Of a stretch of DNA of 17,335 bases, positions 13,827 to 17,335 are shown piece by piece; the first letter of the stretch is position 1; each line of letters opens with the position of its first letter. Source of the DNA: JBBKWQ01 sp037969115 (lineage in GTDB: Bacteria; Actinomycetota; Acidimicrobiia; Acidimicrobiales; Ilumatobacteraceae); the NCBI GenBank assembly GCA_037969115.1, contig JBBKWQ010000373.1, positions 1-17,335 on the forward strand, given 5' to 3'. A program made the position numbers and the translations under genes. Under the pieces are notes generated by a model. The model did no database searches. It saw nothing but the letters and a program-made list of their open reading frames with translations, and was not told the DNA's origin.

Positions 13827-14765
13827 GTCGAGCAGTTCGCGAGCATGTTCGATGTCGTGCTTGAGCTGGGTCACGAGCGCATCGATGCCGTCGAACTTTC
13901 GCTCGGATCGCAGAAAATAGCCGAACCGGATCTTGGCCTCCTCGCCGTAGAGGTCATCGTCGAAATCGATCAGGTGAGCCTCGAGCAGCGAATGGTCGGC
14001 ATGTTCGTAGAACGTCGGTCGACGACCCAGATTGATCGCGCACGGCCGCTCGACGCCGTCGGGCCGCTCGTACCAACCGGCGTACACGCCGTCGGCCGGA
14101 AGACACAGACGGTTCGACACCTCGACGTTGGCCGTGGGGAAACCGAGCAGCCTGCCACGCTGGTCGCCGGCGACCACCGTGCCCCGCGCCTCGAACGGGC
14201 GCCCGAGCAGCGTCGTTGCCAGGGTGACGTTGCCGCCGGCGAGCGCTCGGCGAATTGCCGTGCTGCTGATGGGTTCGTCGACGCCGTCGAGACGCGACAC
14301 CAATGCCACCGGTTCGACGTCGAAGCCGTACGTGCGTCCGTACCCACGCAACAACTGCACGTTGCCCTCGCGATGACGTCCGAAGTGGAAGTCTTCACCC
14401 ACCACGATCAGCTCGGTGCGCAGGCAACGCACGAGTACCCGCTCGACGAACGACAACGGCGATTCCTGCGACTGCGCCAAGTCGAACGGCAACACGACTG
14501 CGGCGTCGAGACCGGTCTGTTCGAACAACTCCATGCGCTGGTCGTGATCGGTGAGCAGCTTCGGTGCCGACTCGGGCCGAACGACCGTGGCCGGATGACG
14601 ATCGAAGGTGACCAGCGCCGAGCGCGCATGGCGACTTGCGGCAAGGTCACGCACCTGGGCGATCACCGCCTGGTGACCGTGATGCAGGCCGTCGTAGGCA
14701 CCAATCGTGATGACCGTGCGTTCGTCCGGGAACGGAACGATTGCTGGGTCGGTGAGGACGAGCAC
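13815..14765 (-). CDS. ribF: Bifunctional riboflavin kinase / FAD synthetase
   Basis: The 316-aa protein has the normal two-domain layout. The N-terminal adenylyltransferase domain carries ITIGAYDGLHHGHQAVI with HxxH at His28/His31, LIVVGEDFHFGRHREGN, and ISSTAIRRALAGG. The C-terminal flavokinase domain starts near residue 190 with RGTVVAGDQRGRLLGFPTANVEV and includes GVYAGWY and AINLGRRPTF. It makes FMN and then FAD from riboflavin in the cytosol. It starts 10 nt after truB, as the last gene of infB-rbfA-truB-ribF. In most relatives rpsO follows next; here the importer intervenes. No FMN riboswitch is seen nearby. Confidence 0.96.
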   Translation of the reverse strand: MLVLTDPAIVPFPDERTVITIGAYDGLHHGHQAVIAQVRDLAASRHARSALVTFDRHPATVVRPESAPKLLTDHDQRMELFEQTGLDAAVVLPFDLAQSQESPLSFVERVLVRCLRTELIVVGEDFHFGRHREGNVQLLRGYGRTYGFDVEPVALVSRLDGVDEPISSTAIRRALAGGNVTLATTLLGRPFEARGTVVAGDQRGRLLGFPTANVEVSNRLCLPADGVYAGWYERPDGVERPCAINLGRRPTFYEHADHSLLEAHLIDFDDDLYGEEAKIRFGYFLRSERKFDGIDALVTQLKHDIEHARELLDAPA

Positions 14766-14775
14766 GGTGCAGACG

Positions 14776-15657
14776 CTACCCCTCGACGAGCGAGGGCAGC
14801 ACGACGGAGGGTTTCGCCGTGCCGTCCCGAAATGGCTCGTAGACGGCCAGCAATTGCTCGGATCCGTCGAACAACGCCCACGGCCCGCCGCCCGGAAAGG
14901 TCGGCAACACTCGGCCGTTGGCGACCAACGCGGCGGTCTCGTCGTCGACCTCCACCCGATTCAGCGATCGCACGGCCGTGGCGACCGGAAGCAGCTCGCA
15001 GTCGTCGGGCGACCCCGACTCGTCGATCGTGAACGAGCCGACCATCGTGCGTCGAAGGCTTCGCAAGTGTGCGCCACCGCCCAGCAGCCTGCCCAGGTCA
15101 GCAGCCAGTGTGCGGATGTATGTGCCGGATGAACACTCGACCGAGACCGACAAGACGCCGGGCTCGGGGCCGTCGTCGACGTCGAACGAATAGATCGTGA
15201 CCGGGCGAGGCTCGCGGTCGATCTCGATGCCCTCACGGGCCAACTCGTGAAGCCGTTTGCCGTCGACCCGGATCGCCGAGACCATCGGCGGGATCTGTTC
15301 GATGTCGCCCACGAGGTGCCCGGCGACGGCTCGCCGGGCCTGGTCGAGCGTCACCGCCGACATGTCGTACGTGGCGGTGACGTCACCCGAGGAATCGAGC
15401 GTGTTCGTCTCGGTACCGAGCACGACCTCACCGGTATAGCGCTTGCGCGAGTCGCCGACGAACTTGAGCAGGCGCGTCGCTGAGCCGACCGCGATGACGA
15501 GCACGCCGGTCGCGTCGGGATCGAGTGTTCCGGCGTGGCCGACACGGCGCTCGCCGAGTCGTCGCCGGAGCATCGCCACCACATCGTGGCTGGTGACACC
15601 TGCCGGTTTGTCGACCACGCACACGCCGTGCACGGTCGGCGGCCTACGGCGTGCCAC
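14776..15657 (-). CDS. truB: tRNA pseudouridine(55) synthase
   Basis: The 293-aa enzyme makes pseudouridine at position 55 in the T loop of most tRNAs. The N-terminal motif GVCVVDKPAGVTSHDVV and the catalytic motif GHAGTLDPDATGVL are present, with the nucleophile Asp46. KRYTGEVVLGTETNTLDSSG and SGTYIRTLAADLG complete the family pattern. The C-terminal 70 residues form the usual actinobacterial extension. It lies 6 nt after rbfA. It ends in TAG, the only clear TAG terminator among complete genes here, which argues that amber codons are normally read as stop in this genome. Confidence 0.97.
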   Translation of the reverse strand: MARRRPPTVHGVCVVDKPAGVTSHDVVAMLRRRLGERRVGHAGTLDPDATGVLVIAVGSATRLLKFVGDSRKRYTGEVVLGTETNTLDSSGDVTATYDMSAVTLDQARRAVAGHLVGDIEQIPPMVSAIRVDGKRLHELAREGIEIDREPRPVTIYSFDVDDGPEPGVLSVSVECSSGTYIRTLAADLGRLLGGGAHLRSLRRTMVGSFTIDESGSPDDCELLPVATAVRSLNRVEVDDETAALVANGRVLPTFPGGGPWALFDGSEQLLAVYEPFRDGTAKPSVVLPSLVEG

Positions 15658-15663
15658 CGGAGG

Positions 15664-16125
15664 TCAGGACTCGCTGGTCTCGTCGGCGGCGGCGGATTCC
15701 CCGTCGTCGGCACCCGACTCCCCGTCGGCGCGGCCTTCCCGGTCGTGACGCAGGATCTCGTCGATACGTTCGGCCGAACGGATCACGATGTCGGGCCGAA
15801 ACTCGAGAATCGGAGTCTTCTTGGTTCTGATCTGGCGAGCGATCGACGACTGCATCCGCACTCGGTAGGTCCCGAGTACATCGAGAATCGCGTCGTCACC
15901 GTCGGCTCCAGCCAAAGAATCGAAGAACACATATGCCCGATTCAGTTCGTCATCGACGTCGATCTTGGTGACCGTGACGAACTCGAGTCGTTCGTCGTCG
16001 ATGCGTACCAACTCCTCGGCAATGATCTCGCGCAGCGTCTCGCTCACCCGCGCCGAACGAGGGTACTTGTGCCCGCCCGACCGTGTGTCGGGGCGGCGAG
16101 TGGACTTTCGACGCCTGCCAGCCAT
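15664..16125 (-). CDS. rbfA: Ribosome-binding factor A
   Basis: The 153-aa protein has the RbfA KH-type fold: YPRSARVSETLREIIAEELVRI, then FVTVTKIDVDDELNRAYVFF, and RIDEIL at the end of the domain. RbfA helps mature the 5' end of 16S rRNA on the 30S subunit, important in cold. An N-terminal basic stretch (MAGRRRKSTRR) and a C-terminal acidic Ser/Asp/Glu/Ala tail of about 24 residues flank the domain. It starts 7 nt after infB and ends 6 nt before truB, so the three are translated from one message. Confidence 0.96.
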   Translation of the reverse strand: MAGRRRKSTRRPDTRSGGHKYPRSARVSETLREIIAEELVRIDDERLEFVTVTKIDVDDELNRAYVFFDSLAGADGDDAILDVLGTYRVRMQSSIARQIRTKKTPILEFRPDIVIRSAERIDEILRHDREGRADGESGADDGESAAADETSES

Positions 16126-16132
16126 CGCGGCG

Positions 16133-17335
16133 TCAGCTCAAGGTGCGAGCGACTTCTCGCTCGTCGAACGTTTCGATGACGTCGCCCGGCTTCAGGTCCT
16201 GGAAATCGCTGAGACCGATACCGCACTCGAAGCCCGCTCTCACTTCGGTGGTGTCGTCCTTGAATCGCTTGAGTGATGTGATCGCGCCCTTCCAGATGAT
16301 GGTGCCATCTCGCAGGAAGCGGACCTTGGAGCCACGCGTGATGACGCCGTTCTGCACGAGGCAGCCGGCGATCGCACCGATCCTGGGAACGCGGAAGATC
16401 TCGCGCACTTCGGCGTCGCCGGTGACGACCTCCTCGAACTCGGGAGCGAGCAGACCGACCATCGCCTGCTCGATGTCTTCGAGCAGCTTGTAGATGATCT
16501 CGTAGGTGCGGATCTCGACGTCTTCGGTGTCCGCGAGCTCACGGGCCTTGCGGTCGGGTCGCACGTTGAACCCGATGATGGTCGAGTTGGTGGTGGCCGC
16601 GAGCACGATGTCGTTCTCGGTGATGGCGCCCACCGAGCGCTGCACGAAGGTGAGGTCGACCTCGTTGCGTTCGAGCTTCTTCAAGCTCTCGGTCACGGCT
16701 TCGAGTGAACCCTGTACGTCGGCACGCAGGATCAGGTTGAGCGTGGCGGATTCGCCCGACTGGATCTGCGAGAAGATGTCTTCGAGCTTCATCCCGGTCT
16801 TCACACGGGCATCGGCGCGCTGGTCTTTGATCTTGCGATGATGTTCGCGAGCCTCGCCGACCGTACGGGCGATCTTCTCGTCGGGAGCGGCGCGGAACTC
16901 GTCGCCCGCGGCGGGCACTGACGACAGACCCAGCACCTCGACCGGCGTGGACGGACCAGCAGTCTTGATCTGCTCGCCCTTGTCGTTGATCATGGCCCTC
17001 ACGCGACCCCATGAAGCGCCGGCCACGATGGGGTCACCGACATTGAGTTCGCCCTTGTCGACGAGGATTGTCGCAACCGGTCCACGGCCTTTGTCGAGGT
17101 TGGCTTCGAGAACGATGCCCTTGGCTCGACCGGTGGGATTTGCCTGCAATTCCTCGAGCTCGGCGACCACCAGGAGCTGGTCGAGCAGGTCGTCGATACC
17201 GAGATTCTCGAGAGCAGACATCTCGACGACGATCGTGTCGCCGCCCCACGATTCGGGGACCAGTTCGTATTCGGCGAGTTGCGTGAGCACCCGCTGAGGA
17301 TCCGCGTTGTCCTTGTCGATCTTGTTGACGGCGAC
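16133..17335 (-). CDS. infB: Translation initiation factor IF-2, C-terminal part (runs off the right edge)
   Basis: The visible 400 codons begin inside the GTPase domain with VAVNKIDKDNADP (the G4 NKxD motif). The G5-like VVEMSALENLGIDDLL follows, then domain II (KGRGPVATILVDKGELNVGDPIVAG). Next come domain III (LNLILRADVQGSLEAVTESL) and domain IV, which binds the fMet end of initiator tRNA (the C-terminal FECGIGLSDFQDLKPGDVIETF segment). IF-2 is the GTPase that brings fMet-tRNA to the 30S subunit and promotes subunit joining. The true start and the P-loop lie outside the window. A GTG at 17290 is internal and should not be taken as the start, because the frame continues open and conserved to the edge. 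Confidence 0.97.
   Translation of the reverse strand, partial: VAVNKIDKDNADPQRVLTQLAEYELVPESWGGDTIVVEMSALENLGIDDLLDQLLVVAELEELQANPTGRAKGIVLEANLDKGRGPVATILVDKGELNVGDPIVAGASWGRVRAMINDKGEQIKTAGPSTPVEVLGLSSVPAAGDEFRAAPDEKIARTVGEAREHHRKIKDQRADARVKTGMKLEDIFSQIQSGESATLNLILRADVQGSLEAVTESLKKLERNEVDLTFVQRSVGAITENDIVLAATTNSTIIGFNVRPDRKARELADTEDVEIRTYEIIYKLLEDIEQAMVGLLAPEFEEVVTGDAEVREIFRVPRIGAIAGCLVQNGVITRGSKVRFLRDGTIIWKGAITSLKRFKDDTTEVRAGFECGIGLSDFQDLKPGDVIETFDEREVARTLS

Noticed and set aside
13776..14765. FMN or TPP riboswitch near ribF or the importer
   Set aside because: I found none of the conserved blocks of either riboswitch in the gaps before the importer, the lipoprotein gene or ribF.

Overview
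The window is GC-rich bacterial chromosome, densely coded. It has actinobacterial hallmarks: nadD–LCP protein–rsfS–tRNA-Ala, a class II DAHP synthase, and the infB-rbfA-truB-ribF / rpsO-pnp translation and RNA-decay cluster. I infer an Actinomycetota host. The divergent LCP protein and the overall style would fit the Acidimicrobiia (Ilumatobacter-like), but this is not proven from the window.

Layout. (1) Positions 1-903 are the tRNA-proximal end of an integrative element: a tyrosine integrase running off the left edge and a set of short repeats that look like integrase arm sites. It abuts the 3' end of a complete tRNA-Ala(GGC) gene at 904-979. (2) Positions 1045-3455, minus strand, hold nadD, a degenerate LCP-family membrane protein and rsfS. 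Between the LCP gene and rsfS lies a 14-bp tandem array in which each unit forms a Shine-Dalgarno/ATG cassette and a five-codon minigene. Consecutive minigenes overlap by ATGA, and the chain ends exactly on the rsfS start codon. (3) Positions 3774-4601, plus strand, hold a sigma-70 family factor broken by one in-frame TAG where a conserved Tyr is expected, followed by a strong hairpin. (4) Positions 4786-7481, plus strand, hold aroG, a cytosolic serine hydrolase of the beta-lactamase fold and a small unknown protein coupled to it by ATGA. (5) Positions 7566-10644, minus strand, hold rpsO and pnp, with a canonical terminator between them and a hairpin in the pnp leader. (6) Positions 10825-13775, plus strand, hold a complete three-gene ABC importer (ATPase, permease, lipoprotein). 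(7) Positions 13815-17335, minus strand, hold infB (partial)-rbfA-truB-ribF in a tight operon.

How the parts fit. infB, rbfA, truB, ribF, rpsO and pnp normally form one conserved row. Here the importer, on the opposite strand, separates ribF from rpsO. RsfS, RbfA, TruB, IF2, S15 and PNPase all act on the ribosome or RNA. NadD and RibF make NAD and FMN/FAD. The most unusual items are the minigene relay before rsfS, the amber-interrupted sigma factor, and the integrase-side repeats that share an 11-bp block with the tRNA-Ala terminus.
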